64,000 bases of DNA from Argyresthia goedartella (Eukaryota; Arthropoda; Insecta; Lepidoptera; Argyresthiidae), in the NCBI GenBank assembly GCA_949825045.1, contig OX463820.1, positions 10,118,501-10,182,500 of the forward strand. Reading direction: 5' to 3'. The first letter of the stretch is position 1; the number at the start of each line of letters is the position of its first letter. Position numbers and translations under genes: made by a program. Positions 32,572-42,900 of this stretch are shown here, in pieces. The notes beneath the pieces are model-generated. The model was given only the letters and a program-made list of their open reading frames with translations, was not told the origin of the DNA and searched no databases.

Positions 32572-33532
32572 GCACACGTATCATAAACCCTCTTTACTGC
32601 GTACAAAAACCGCACGTTACGATCAGCATAATGTTAAACTTTTTGGTAAAAACTCGATTCTTATCTGAAAAATTACACATTATGACCATAATGTGTAATT
32701 TTTCTACATATTATGATATTCAAATTTTGAAAGCCGACGCATGCATGCATGCTGCACAGTTTGTCTGTGAAGTTGGTACTGACATTCAAATTTCGAACGC
32801 CCGAAGTTGGTGCAACAGAACAAGCTAAACAACTGCAGAGCCACAATGCCGGTCAAACTTGCGGTTCCCGAACACATCAAAGAGAGCTTAAGATATGTGT
32901 GTAGATAAACTAGTGTATGTAACTGTACATAATTAGGCATTAAAACTCTCGAGTGATACTATTATGAAACTCGCCTTCGGCTCGTTTCATAAACCCACTC
33001 TGCAGTATTAATGCCCTCCATTATGTAGCAGTAACATAAACTACTATTATCTACACACGTATCATAAACCCTCTTTACTGCGTTCAAAAACCGCACGTTA
33101 CGATCAGCATTATGTTGAACTACTTGGTAAAAACTCGTTTCGTATCCGGAAAACTACACATAATGGACATTATGTGTAGTTTTTCTACATATAATGACAT
33201 TCAAATTTCGAACGCCGACGCCCACAGTTTGTCTGTGAAGTTGGTACTGACATTCAAATTTCGAACGCCGACGCCCGTCTGCGTGAAGTTGGTACTAAAG
33301 AACAAGCTAAACAATTGCAGAACCACAATTCCGGTCAAACATGCGGTTCCTGAACACATCAAAGAGAGCTTATGATATGTGTGTAGATAAACTAGTGTAT
33401 GTAACTGTACATAATTAGGCATTAACACTCTCGAGTGATATTATTATGAAACTCGCCTTAGCTCGTTTCATAAACCCACTCTCGAGTTTTAATGCCCTCC
33501 ATTATGCAGCAGTCACATAAACTACTATTATC
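32572..33532. repeat. 481-bp tandem duplication containing a foldback element
   Basis: Two units, ~32572-33052 and ~33053-33532, align end to end. Each contains a short env segment plus an inserted palindromic element: arms aattacacattatg/cataatgtgtaatt, and a second pair ggcattaaaactctcgagtg with its complement around gaaactcgccttcggctcgtttc. The repeated env codons at the unit junction show that the insertion came first and was then duplicated. Confidence 0.85.
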
Positions 33533-34139
33533 TTCTTTCAAATAGGCTGTTACACTCAGCGTTTCTTCTAAGTTCATAAGATTCAATTTGTTTGCAGTGT
33601 ACATCAAGTGTTCGTAAGTACTAATAGATTGTAATATTTCTAGTAATTTTGATGGATTCATTACAGATTTGTGTAATACAGATACTTTGCTCAGGGCCAT
33701 TGCCGTCTCTACTTCACTCAGTTTTACATAAATTATTCTGAAATTACTTATAAATAGGTTACATATTCCAAGCATCAGGGTATCGTGGGCGGCGTTACTT
33801 CCTCTTAATGTTAAGTTTTTAATGGTGGTCTTTATCTGATTCAAACGGTTACTCAGTATCTTAGTGTTGTCGTTTATTGTTTTTGTAGAGTTTAAAAAGT
33901 GGTCCAACATTTTTGATGTTAAGGTGACACGTTGTAATGTCGCTTGTTCCCGATTTTGAATATTACTTATAATATGATCGTAACGTTCCGCATCTTCCTG
34001 ATCTAGGATACCGGTAATTACTTTAATGAGAGAGCCCAGAGGATTAAGAATACCGCGCTTACTTCTCCTTGAGAGGACCAACTGCTGGTACTTCTCCAAG
34101 GCTTCGTCACGGAGGTATTCAGCTTGGGCTTTTAACCCC

Positions 34140-34825
34140 TCGCACCCCCAGCCACTTGGCGCCGACACAGCTCGTCCCCCAGGCACACTTAAGCCCGCGC
34201 GGCGCGCGACACTTGACTGACGTATCAAGTGATTATGTTGAAATGGTAACTCTTAGAACTATGAGAGTGCTAAATATGAGTAGCTAATGAAACCCTCTCT
34301 TAGTCAATGCAAAACTAATGTCACAGTGACCTTCCTTTATTATTGTACCGACATGAGAATCACAGACATCTATGAAAATGGTCCTTCTCGACAAATCTAG
34401 CAGACATGAGAAAAACTTCAACAACATATACATGTTATTTGATACCTACGTAATCTAAATAACATTACCCTTTCAAAACAATAAAAACATTAGTGTGTTC
34501 TTATATAAACTGTTCAATATTTCAGCGTTTGAAATTTTCCAAAAATACGGAAATCGAAAAAGTGTTTTTTTTGAGGCACGTTTGGAATATTTTTTTCTAT
34601 GAATGACCATAGACAATTGTATCGGATTATAGACTTTGTCTTATTGAGCGTCTGGAAAATCTTTAACAGTACCAACATGACAAAAATTGGCCAAAATATA
34701 CCGGTTTAAAAAAGCGCGGGAGCGAGAGCGTCATATGACGCTTGGGGGACGGACGGTACTCGAGGCGAGCGTCATATGAGGCTTGGGGGATTGTAAGGTT
34801 AAGCCTATTGTTTCATAGAGTGGTT
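34140..34825. other. unidentified insert in env
   Basis: This ~0.7 kb separates the env N-terminal part from the rest. Its left end is very GC-rich (34130-34215, cgcgcggcgcgcgac), and the remainder is AT-rich. Near 34730-34795 the motif gcgtcatatgacgcttgggg occurs twice (second copy gcgtcatatgaggcttgggg). No frame or terminal repeat was recognised. Confidence 0.5.
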
Positions 34826-34980
34826 ATTTATTTCGTTTTAGTAATTTATCGAATTGGGCGTATTTTTGTATGTTAAATTTAAGATCGGTTTCTATACCTT
34901 TTAATGATACTGTTTTAACTAATAACCATTTATCTCATTGGAGAAATGCGTGTCCTAGCTTTACCGGCAATAATCCAGGG

Positions 34981-35532
34981 TTATGTTCTTTTTTGCAGGC
35001 CTGAAGGTCCTGGCTGTGGAGACCGAGTGTGATTGCCGTCCAGACCAACAGGATTATACACCACCTGAGGAGGACGTTTGACATTTTTAACAGGGACCTT
35101 TGTGGCTCTGCCCCTTGTCTCTATTGTTAATACATTTCTCTGAACTTGTCCTATCACCGTAGCCTTTTGATATTTGGGCTTGTCCTTAGATTGTCTTTTA
35201 TTGACCGCTTTAGCGTGGACAATTTGTCTTTTCGTTAATTCCGATGTGGTTTCTCCACCTCGTTTTTTGCGTACTTTCTCTTTAGACTGAACTAGTTTAT
35301 CACTTAGGTATTGGTAAAGTGTTTGTGTTCTTTTTCGGTGGTCTCTAATAATCAGCTGTTTATAGTTTTTATCGAAGTCTAAGTTAAATGCAGTATTTAA
35401 TTCGGTTTGTCCGAAGACAACTTCGAATGGCATCAAATCGGTTGCACTATGGATTATATTGTTGTATACCATAATAGCATAAGCCATGACTGTGGCTGGG
35501 AACGGACTAGCTAAATTTGAGACGAAATACAC
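34981..35532 (-). pseudogene. gypsy-2 integrase, C-terminal part
   Basis: It reads MAYAIMVYNNIIHSATDLMP FEVVFGQ, the end of the integrase core, then a basic tail (KVRKKRGGETTSELTKRQIV, VPVKNVKRPPQ) and stops at 34981. The join with the upstream core is broken by a snap-back palindrome at 35505-35560 that repeats part of the coding sequence in reverse. Env begins close to or overlapping the pol end. Confidence 0.8.
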
Positions 35533-35560
35533 GGGTATTACGTCTCAAATTTGGCTAGTC
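35505..35560. repeat. snap-back palindrome in integrase
   Basis: 20-nt arms gactagctaaatttgagacg (35505-35524) and complement at 35541-35560 with one mismatch, 16-nt loop. The arm lies in the conserved RLAKFET-type region, so the palindrome duplicates and inverts coding sequence and brings in a stop. Confidence 0.85.
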
Positions 35561-35648
35561 GGTATATTTCAATTATTGTTGAATGAAAACGCTCAATGAG
35601 ACCCATCGAGTTTGGGTTGTTCGGTGTACTTATGTGTAGCTCTATTTT

Positions 35649-36296
35649 CTATAGTTCTGTCAATTCTTTAAATAGCTCGTTATTAAATTCCGAACCAGGA
35701 TCGCAGCTTATTTTCTGAGGAGTTCCATAAAAGGAAAAGTACTTAATCATGGCTCTAACTACGTCTGGTGTTGCTCTGGAGGGGATTTCTATTGCTTTTC
35801 CTAACTTGCTGAAAGCATCGAGTATAGTGAGATAGTATTTTGACTCTATGGAGAATAAATCTATGAATACTTCTTGAAAAGGGGCATTTTGCGTTTGAGT
35901 CAATTGTAGGACGGGTTTTATAGGTTTTCTATCACATTTAGTGACTCTACATTTTTCGCAAGAATTTATTTTAGCGGATACAGTTTCGTGCATATTTGGC
36001 CAAAAGTAGTTACGCTTTATTCGTTTTACTGTTTCCGTGATGACGTGATGGCATGTCTTTCCTGCGTGTAACTTCAACACCATAGCTCGTTGTTCTTTTT
36101 CGTCTTCAATATACACCACGCGATCGGTACACTCGTGAAAGTCCACTGTTCCTTGTTTAAATAATTCAATTATGATTTTATAGAAATCCTTTCGGTGTTG
36201 TTCTTCTTCAAAATAGATGAAATATTTGTTTTTTGGTTTTATGTACCTTTTCAGGAATTCCTTGATTATTTCCGAGTTGTTCAGGGGTAAGAATAC
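35649..36296 (-). pseudogene. gypsy-2 integrase, zinc-binding and catalytic core
   Basis: The zinc-binding region has HAGKTCHHVITETVKRIKRN YFWPNMHETV and CEKCRVTKC (HHCC). The catalytic core has the first Asp in VFIDLFSIESKYYLTILDAF and the second in ISCDPGSEFNNELF; the third (Glu) lies downstream past the break. At its N-terminal side (LPLNNSEIIKEFL) it joins the MULE insertion at 36297; the rest of pol continues at 38374. A stop or shift ends the frame near 35649. Confidence 0.85.
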
Positions 36297-36612
36297 CCTT
36301 TCGGCCGCTACCGCAACTGAGTTTCGTAACCAGGTGCGAAAGAAGAATGAAAACTCCTTGTTCGCAACCAGTTGCGAAAGAATACCTTTTATTCTTTGTT
36401 CGCAACTATAGGCATAATGCATTTGTTTTTCGCAACCAGTAGCGGTGAAGGATTTTCTGTTCTTTATTCGCAACCTCATACTTTTTCGAGTGCGTAGGTA
36501 CTTAGTACTAGTTGAAATGAATGGTTGTTATCTAATCTTGACAATTCTGCCATAATGACTTATAATTTATGTTGTGCATCACTGTTGTGCTGTGCATCAT
36601 TTAAATGTAATA

Positions 36613-37971
36613 ATGTCTTCATCTAATATTTTTCCGACCTCAAGCAAATTAGATTTTATATCAACTAAACGAGGAGGAACAAAACTGCTATACGACGGGC
36701 ACCGGTTCCACCGTAAGAAAATTTATGTAAACGGGGACTCATTTTGGAAGTGTTGTAATGAAACGATTTGCAAAGGGAACTTAACATTGAATCAGCGCAA
36801 TGAGATTAAAAAAATTAATGAACATGATGCAAACTGTACGGCCAGCCATGCCAAAAACATAGTACTAAAAGAATTCGATCAACTGAAACAGATAAGCAGC
36901 TGTAATTTTCAATCAATACAACAGCAATACGACGAAGTGGTCAAGCAAATAAACGATAGCGGTATCCAACTTCTAGAAGAAGTACCAAAATACAGTAGTG
37001 TGAAAACTGGACTCTATAACGAACGTAACAAAATATTAGGTGCTCCTAAAGTACGGTTTGTAAACCCAAGCGACGTTGTTGTACCTGCAAAGTATACTGA
37101 GTTTTTATTGGCGGATTATGACGATGATTCCCAAAGAATAATTGTGTTTTGTAGCAAAGAAAATAGAGAGCAAATTAGAAAGTATCATCATTTTTTTGCC
37201 GACGGCACGTTTAAAAGTTGTCCAAAAGGATTTAAACAATTATATACTATACATGGGTATAATGAACAAAACAAGTGTGTAACGCCACTATTATTTTGTC
37301 TGATGTGCGATAAGAAAATGAAAAGTTACGAAATACTGTTCAACTTGATAAAGACCACATTATCCACATGGGTACCGAAAAAAATTACGATGGATTTTGA
37401 ACTTGCTGCTATTCATGCCATCAGAAGAGTATTCCCAACAATTGTTTTTCGTGGATGTTACTATCATTTTAACCGATGCCTCTGGAGGAAGGCTAAGGCT
37501 CTCAATATCAATACAAGACCTAAGAAGAGGCACGTCGCTAGATGTATAGGACTAGCTCGCTTACCGCAAAATTTCATAAATACAGGATATCGATATGTTA
37601 TGGCAAGGAGTCCAGTATGTATAGAAATAAATAAATTTAATGCCTACTTTAAGAAGCAATGGGTTTCAAAAGATAAAATAGAGAAAGAATGTTGCTGTCA
37701 TGATGAAGCTATTAGAACTAATAATAATATAGAAGGTTGGCATGCAAAAATTAATAAATACGTTGGCCGCAAAAATCCCACTCTGGCTCATTTGCTTCAC
37801 GTTTTGGAGACTGAGTCTACGTCCTTTGACCTCAGAAAAGTTAGCAAGAAGAAAAACAAAGAGTACGAGGAAATTGATAAAGAAATAACCTCGGCAATAG
37901 AAGAGTTGAAGAGCGGAATAATAAGTGTCGGTCATTGTATCGAAATAATTTGCCCATATGTAATATGGTAG
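36613..37971 (+). CDS. FLYWCH-type MULE transposase
   Basis: 452 codons from ATG 36613; the open frame extends 13 codons further up but only to a GTG. Residues ~15-75 form a FLYWCH zinc finger (GGTKLLYDGHRFHRKKIYVN, WKCC, C and a final H-x-x-x-C pattern in EHDANC). It should bind DNA, probably the terminal repeats. The MULE transposase domain follows: FADGTFKSCPKGFKQLYTIH (first Asp), PLLFCLMCDKKMKSYEILFN, KITMDFELAAIHAIRRVFP (second Asp) and GCYYHFNRCLWRK; NNIEGWHAKINKYVGR holds a likely catalytic Glu. No stop or frameshift is seen. It is alone between the terminal repeats, with no obvious accessory gene. Confidence 0.92.
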   Translation: MSSSNIFPTSSKLDFISTKRGGTKLLYDGHRFHRKKIYVNGDSFWKCCNETICKGNLTLNQRNEIKKINEHDANCTASHAKNIVLKEFDQLKQISSCNFQSIQQQYDEVVKQINDSGIQLLEEVPKYSSVKTGLYNERNKILGAPKVRFVNPSDVVVPAKYTEFLLADYDDDSQRIIVFCSKENREQIRKYHHFFADGTFKSCPKGFKQLYTIHGYNEQNKCVTPLLFCLMCDKKMKSYEILFNLIKTTLSTWVPKKITMDFELAAIHAIRRVFPTIVFRGCYYHFNRCLWRKAKALNINTRPKKRHVARCIGLARLPQNFINTGYRYVMARSPVCIEINKFNAYFKKQWVSKDKIEKECCCHDEAIRTNNNIEGWHAKINKYVGRKNPTLAHLLHVLETESTSFDLRKVSKKKNKEYEEIDKEITSAIEELKSGIISVGHCIEIICPYVIW

Positions 37972-37999
37972 TTCGATACCATGACCGACGCTTATTATT
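37917..37999. repeat. 28-bp inverted repeat spanning the MULE stop codon
   Basis: Arm 37917-37944 (aataataagtgtcggtcatt...) and arm 37972-37999 are complementary with two mismatches, separated by 27 nt that contain the transposase stop. It could be a hairpin in the 3' end of the mRNA or a snap-back scar. Confidence 0.85.
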
Positions 38000-38373
38000 A
38001 ATCCACTAAGGCCTGCCGGCCTGCGTCTAAGATTGATAATATAAAAATAAAGTCTCATTACTATTTGATTGTTTTTCTTGATTGTGCTAAGCTCCTCGTA
38101 GTATTGGTGTTCCACACTTAAACTTAAAAAAATCTTAGTAAATCCACTTGTAACTAATAAGTAGAGCCATTTAATATGTAATATTACTGATATTGGTTGC
38201 GAATTAGGACTACGCTTTTCTTTTTTCTCAACCACATATTTGCAAAGTCCTTTTTCGAAACCAAGTTGCGAAAGAAGAATAAAAGGTATTCTTTCGCAAC
38301 TGGTTGCGAACAAGGAGTTTTCATTCTTCTTTCGCACCTGGTTACGAAACTCAGTTGCGGTAGCGGCCGAAAG

Positions 38374-39351
38374 GAAGAATACTTCTAGTACTTTCTGTTT
38401 GTCCCTAGACAAATCACTCACTTGCATTTTATTGGAATGCCAACTAAATACAAGTATCTGATTTGGTTTGGTGTCTATCGCTTCTCGCAAAATGGGTATT
38501 CCGTACGATTCCATGTCTTTAGCGGATTGGATAGGTTCAGTGATGTCTGATTCCAATTTTACCGAATACTTAATTTCTGATTCATCATCGTCTGCTAATA
38601 AGATTTCAATGACTGGGGATGCTGTAGCCGTTCTTTCGGAGTCGGATATGGTGCTTGTTTTTGAGTCCTCGGATTCACGACGTTTTTGGGTTAATTGTAA
38701 GATCTGTTTTGTGATATCGTCTATATGGGCTTGTAATTTTATTTCACTTTCATCTAAATTCACGATCGTTGAACTATCCTCGTCAGCGTTTTGGTTACCT
38801 AACGCGTTCAATTGGATCCGTGATAGCGCGTCGGCGTTGGTGTTTTGTTTTCCATTTTAATGTTTAACGTCAAAGTCGATTTCTCGGAGCCGTAAACGCC
38901 ATCGGGTCAACTTGCTGTTTGGTTCTTTTAACTGATAAAGCCAAAGGAGAGGTTTATGGTCTTTGTAAATGTCAAATTTATTGCCGTAGAGGTACGGTCG
39001 AAAGTGTTTTGTAGCCCAAATTATAGCTAACAATTCACGTTCAATCGCACTGTAACGATTTTCGGTATCGGTGAGAGTTCGACTAGCATAAGCGATCGGT
39101 CTATCGCTTCCCACTTGACCTTGTGACAGTACCGCGCCTATAGCCACTTCTGAAGCATCGGTGGTTACAATGAAACGTTTTGACATATCTGGGTATTGTA
39201 GTATTGGGGCATTGACGAGCAACTCTTAACACTTTTGAAAGGCTTCCGTGTATTTTTGTTGGATTATTACCTTTCGACCTTTCTTAAGACACGCTGTGAG
39301 AGGTTGTGTGATTTTTGAAAAATCCTTGATAAATTTTCGATAATAGCCTAA
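38374..39351 (-). pseudogene. gypsy-2 RNase H and connecting region
   Basis: From 39351 on the minus strand: LGYYRKFIKDFSKITQPLTA (end of RT/connection), a stop near 39228, then the RNase H-like domain with [41 protein letters not shown] and [14 protein letters not shown] 120-residue acidic linker follows (38811-38382; DESEIKLQAHIDDITKQILQ) leading to KQKVLEVF at the MULE insertion. At 39352 it is cut by a solo LTR. Confidence 0.82.
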
Positions 39352-40862
39352 TGTAACGGCATAAATAGCTAAGGTCGAGCTACCGTTGTCAGAAGCTATG
39401 ATCGTCTATTCTATCTACCCCACAAAGTAGATGTCCCGATTCAGCTGTAAAAATTGTAAGTTAAGAATGATAAGTCTGAATTTCTCGTTCGTTGAGAAGT
39501 TCGTTAGGCGTACAATAGTCGAACGGAAGATTGGTTCAGAAAGTTAGAGTTTCAAGTTAAACAGAGAGAGCAAGTATGTCCGCAAGCCGGAATTTCGAGT
39601 CAGTTAGCGGTGTATTGCGCCAGATCGATCTTTGTTATATTTTGTGTAATGGTACCATTTGTTTTTTGTATATATGGGCGCTTGGAACTTCTTTTCGTGT
39701 GGTCGACCACAATTTATAATATTTGTTTGGGATATCGTATAGATATCCGTCGTAGTGTTACGACGTGAGTACTCAATGATAGTTCATGTGCTCGCTAGTA
39801 GCGGCTAGTGGTGGTTCCAATTATGTAATTAGTTCACGGCAATAAGGATCCAAATAGACCGGGTTTGCACAATTGCGATTTGATTTTCCGAAATGGGTTT
39901 GAACTAGCGGTTTCCTCAAAAGGTCCGTAACGTTTTGAAACCTTCAACTCTGCACAATTTGAGCTGGATGTTATCGAAACGTTTTCATTAGCGCTTTTGG
40001 AGATCTAACCCACTCCACAGCAAGTTACATACTTCGGGAAATACCGATTTATGCAACTGACTAACCACAGCTCTTCCTGGACTGGGCTCAGCAAATAAAT
40101 ACTTGACACAGCCTACACGTTAGACTCCAGCGAAATTTACATTTAATTTAAAGATGCAACTTGAATCCAAACCGCTCCAAGGCAAAGCAAAACAATCTAC
40201 CCGTTCCTAAACAATGAACTTTAGACTGCAATTTGATCTCTTCGCGCGTCCCTGACAACACTCAAATGTCAAAAAATAACAACGTGATAGGTTATCTGTG
40301 TTGACAACGTTTATACTTTGTTCTGAATTTGTTATTTCCATCCGCGGAACCCCATCGATCAAACAGTCTCCCTATGCCCTGACAACCTAGATTTAGCCGC
40401 AACTAAACTCCTGTCTAGCCTAGTCTAAAATCCTAGTGTTATACCACGTCCATCATCGACACCACTCGAAAATGGTTGAGTATGATTTGAATGTGTTTGT
40501 ATGTTTAATGACTGTGTGTGTGGGAATTTCAAAACTCGCTACACGAAGGAAATGAGAGGATTAGCCCGCGAATGTCCTAAGAGCCAATCTAGGAACCCTA
40601 TGGTGAAGGAAAAAGGAAATTAGGGTCGCTCCAAGCCCAGAGTCAGACTCAGATCAATTACCTACAAGTTCTTATCTAACGACCCAAGGATAGTTTTGGA
40701 ATTTGGGGTAGGTTGATTTAAAGGATAGGAACCGAGGTATATCTCGGCGCTTCAGACACTCACGAAAATCCACTGTAACACGCAATCACAACTCTTCCAG
40801 TTCCAGACGCGAAAAACGGTAGACCGAACTGTATAGAATTCCCGAAAGACGTGTGTCGCAGT

Positions 40863-40891
40863 AGTTTGACGTAGAGACTGAATGCCTCCCC
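40863..40891. repeat. 29-bp target duplication of Jockey LINE (left)
   Basis: agtttgacgtagagactgaa tgcctcccc occurs here and, identically, at 42651-42679, on the two sides of the LINE. It is LTR sequence, so it is a true target-site duplication. Confidence 0.9.
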
Positions 40892-42650
40892 AATCAATCA
40901 AGTTCAATCTCAATCTCACGCACCCATTCTGCGGCGTGGGGAGTCAGGGTCAGATCATCGGATCTCTTCCTGAATAAGCGCCTCTGCCCACTCCTATGGA
41001 CAGGTCATCAGGGGGCCCTCGCGGGCAGTGGAAATCTTCTCACCTGGGGTGTTCCGTTGGATGATCGTCGGCTAGGCAACCAGGTCGCGTGGCAGGCGGC
41101 GGCGGTCGGGCGGGCGCGCGTGGCGCGGCGCCATGTCGCGGATATGCGGATGTTGTGAGCTATCCGCACGCGCGAACATGCCCTTCGCCAGCCTCTGGAC
41201 AAACTGGTCCACTGAGGTCCCTCTGGATCGTCGCATTCCTCACGTAGCGGGGGGCGTCGACGATGGTACGCAAAGAGAGGTTCTTTTGGGCTCGGAGTCT
41301 CCGTTTGTTCGTCTCCGAGCACAAGGCGTACCATGCCGGGGCCGCGTAGGTGAGGCGGGATCTCACGTAGCACTTGTAGATCCCGAGCTTCGCCCTCAGA
41401 GGGAGGCTGGAGTCGAGAAGTGGACGCAGCTTGGCGCGTGCCACCTTGACCTGGTTGACGACATTATCGACATGTTGCTTCATGGTGACCCGGGTGATCG
41501 ATGGTCACTCCCAGGTACTTCACCTGCGGAGACCACGCGATGTCCTGTCCTTGGAGCTGGAGTGGTGGTGGAAGGGGGGACTGGCCTGTGATGAGTGCCT
41601 GCGTCTTCCCAACATTGACGGACAAACGCCACTTGGCGAGCCAGTCGGGCAAGATGTCCAGGGTGCGCTGCAGTTTGACGGCAGCGTGCCGTGCCTGGAT
41701 CGACGACGCGTAGTAGGCAGCGTCGTCGGCGAAGAGTGCCAGCTGGGCACCCGGCCCGACGGGGATGTCGTCCGTATATTGGGATTAACAGGCTGGAGAC
41801 AGGCAGGACCCCTGAGGGACGCCGGCTGCAACGGGTTGTTCCTCGGAGACGGCGTCTTCCACCATCACTCGGAAGCGGCAATTCTTCAGGAAGGAGGCGA
41901 TGATCTGGACCAGTCTTCTTGGGGCTGGAGACGTCGACAATTTGTACAGCAACCCCTCGTGCCATACTCTGTCAAACGCCTTCTCCATGTCCAGGAGTAC
42001 TGCGACAGTGTATTCCTTCTTGTTTAAACAAACCGTCATGTCATTCAGTACTCTGGTGAGCTGAAGCGTCGTAGAATGCTCGGGCCTGAAGCCGAACTGT
42101 TCCGGGCGCGGCTGGATGTGGGGCAGTAGCTTCGCCAGCAGGAGTTTCTCAAACACCTTTGAGATGGTACTCAGTAGAGTTATCGGCCGATAGCTCTCAG
42201 GCAGCTTGGAGTCCTTGCCCGGCTTGGGCAACATGATGACCAAGCCCTCCTTCCATTGGGTTGGGAAGTAGTCCGTGCGCAAGATACCGTTAAACAGGCG
42301 CGTAACGGTGGCGGCAAATGTAGCAGCGCCATGTTAGGTATGCGGTATGCGCCCGGGGCTTTCCTGGGCTTGGTACGTCTGAATGCACGCATGATCTGGC
42401 CGGGCGTGACGACGGTGGGGTCCTCTTCGGGAGCTCACGGCTTGAACTGCTTCTCGAGGCATTCGGCGAAGATCTCCGCACGGTCTTGGGCTCGAAATCT
42501 TGGTAGGCCGTCGCTGCCCAGGATTGGTCGGACGGGAGTTGGAGTAGTCGACAAATCCCGGCATAGGCGATGCACGGAGGGGACGTGGTCGCCCATGGAC
42601 TCGACGTGGCGTTCCCAAGATTCTTCGGCGTGGAGATCAAGTCGGCGTTT
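40892..42650 (-). pseudogene. Jockey-type LINE, 5'-truncated, frameshifted
   Basis: GC-rich minus-strand frames: EESWERHVESMGDHVPSVHR (42650 side), RTKPRKAPGAYRIPNMAL, PKPGKDSKLPESYRPITLLS TISKVFEKL and VAVLLDMEKAFDRVWHEGLL. The block AAGVPQGSCLSP follows. The LYKCYVRS-type C-terminal block has AKLGIYKCYVRSRLTYAAPA WYALC and RTIVDAPRYVRN. The block order and the RLTYAAPAW motif point to Jockey. The catalytic ADD box region is present but out of frame (~41740). The 3' end is a TTGA-rich tail (40892-40920). Endonuclease and ORF1 were never copied. Confidence 0.82.
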
Positions 42651-42693
42651 AGTTTGACGTAGAGACTGAATGCCTCCCCCACCCACGCTCTCG

Positions 42694-42701
42694 TATTTAT
42701 A
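42694..42701 (-). promoter_or_regulatory. possible TATA box of solo LTR
   Basis: TATAAATA on the minus strand, 15 bp beyond the LINE target duplication, in the U3 part of the LTR. Confidence 0.35.
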
Positions 42702-42900
42702 GACCCCACATGTCTGAAAAAAAATAGCGTCCTTTGCGTGACACACGCTGCCCAAGCGAAAGCTTCTTATCCTTAACTACACAGGGTCTAATTTCAATCA
42801 AACATGCCATGCAGGCCTGCTGTCTACAATTTTGTGTATGCATATTTTCTATGATCAACCGTCGGTTATCACTCAAGTCATTTGGTATTGCCGATACACA

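Larger units (their letters stand above)
31728..34985 (-). pseudogene. gypsy-2 env-like glycoprotein, broken
   Basis: The env frame begins next to the pol end (LLPVKLGHAF and VKTVSLKGIETDLKFNIQKY at ~34985-34830), is cut by a foreign insert (~34.82-34.14 kb), and resumes with YLRDEALEKYQQLVL. The furin-like site RRSKR and a following GILNPLGSLIKVITGILD resemble the fusion-peptide region of baculovirus F-type proteins, with coiled-coil sequence after it (to ~33535). A tandemly duplicated foldback block (32572-33532) then splits it. The C-terminal part (32615-31728) has NITGC-type sites, many cysteines and a membrane segment AATILLYIIVLVIVICILLY with a short cytoplasmic tail. The frame is interrupted in at least three places, so no glycoprotein can be made from it. 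Confidence 0.75.
36297..38373 (+). mobile_element. MULE DNA transposon with ~100-bp terminal inverted repeats
   Basis: The terminal inverted repeats 36297-~36398 and ~38272-38373 begin CCTTTCGGCCGCTACCGC and are near-identical throughout. An 8-bp target duplication, aagaatac, is at 36289-36296 and 38374-38381. It interrupts gypsy-2 pol between RNase H and integrase, and the pol protein matches up across it. The ends are rich in ttcgcaac/gttgcgaa motifs. The element carries one intact gene and appears to be among the youngest insertions here. Confidence 0.92.
39352..42900 (-). mobile_element. solo gypsy-1-type LTR, split by a Jockey LINE
   Basis: The LTR parts are 39352-40891 (similar to 11626-13161) and 42680-42900. 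It begins TGTAACGG and ends ...GATACACA on the plus strand, i.e. TGTGTATC at its own 5' end. Total ~1.76 kb without the LINE. No gypsy-1 internal sequence is present. It sits in gypsy-2 RT: FDRLDKF on one side, LGYYRKF on the other; about 45-50 residues of RT are missing, and no target duplication was found. Confidence 0.7.

Noticed and set aside
36303..36479. N-terminal 60 codons of the minus-strand integrase-containing frame
   Set aside because: They are read from the MULE terminal inverted repeat, not from gypsy-2.
37666..38811. 381-codon minus-strand frame
   Set aside because: It is a chance fusion of gypsy-2 linker, MULE terminal repeat and antisense MULE sequence; only the 38382-38811 part is real pol.
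41133..42657. Several long plus-strand frames in GC-rich DNA
   Set aside because: They are antisense to the Jockey LINE, whose minus-strand frames carry clear RT motifs.
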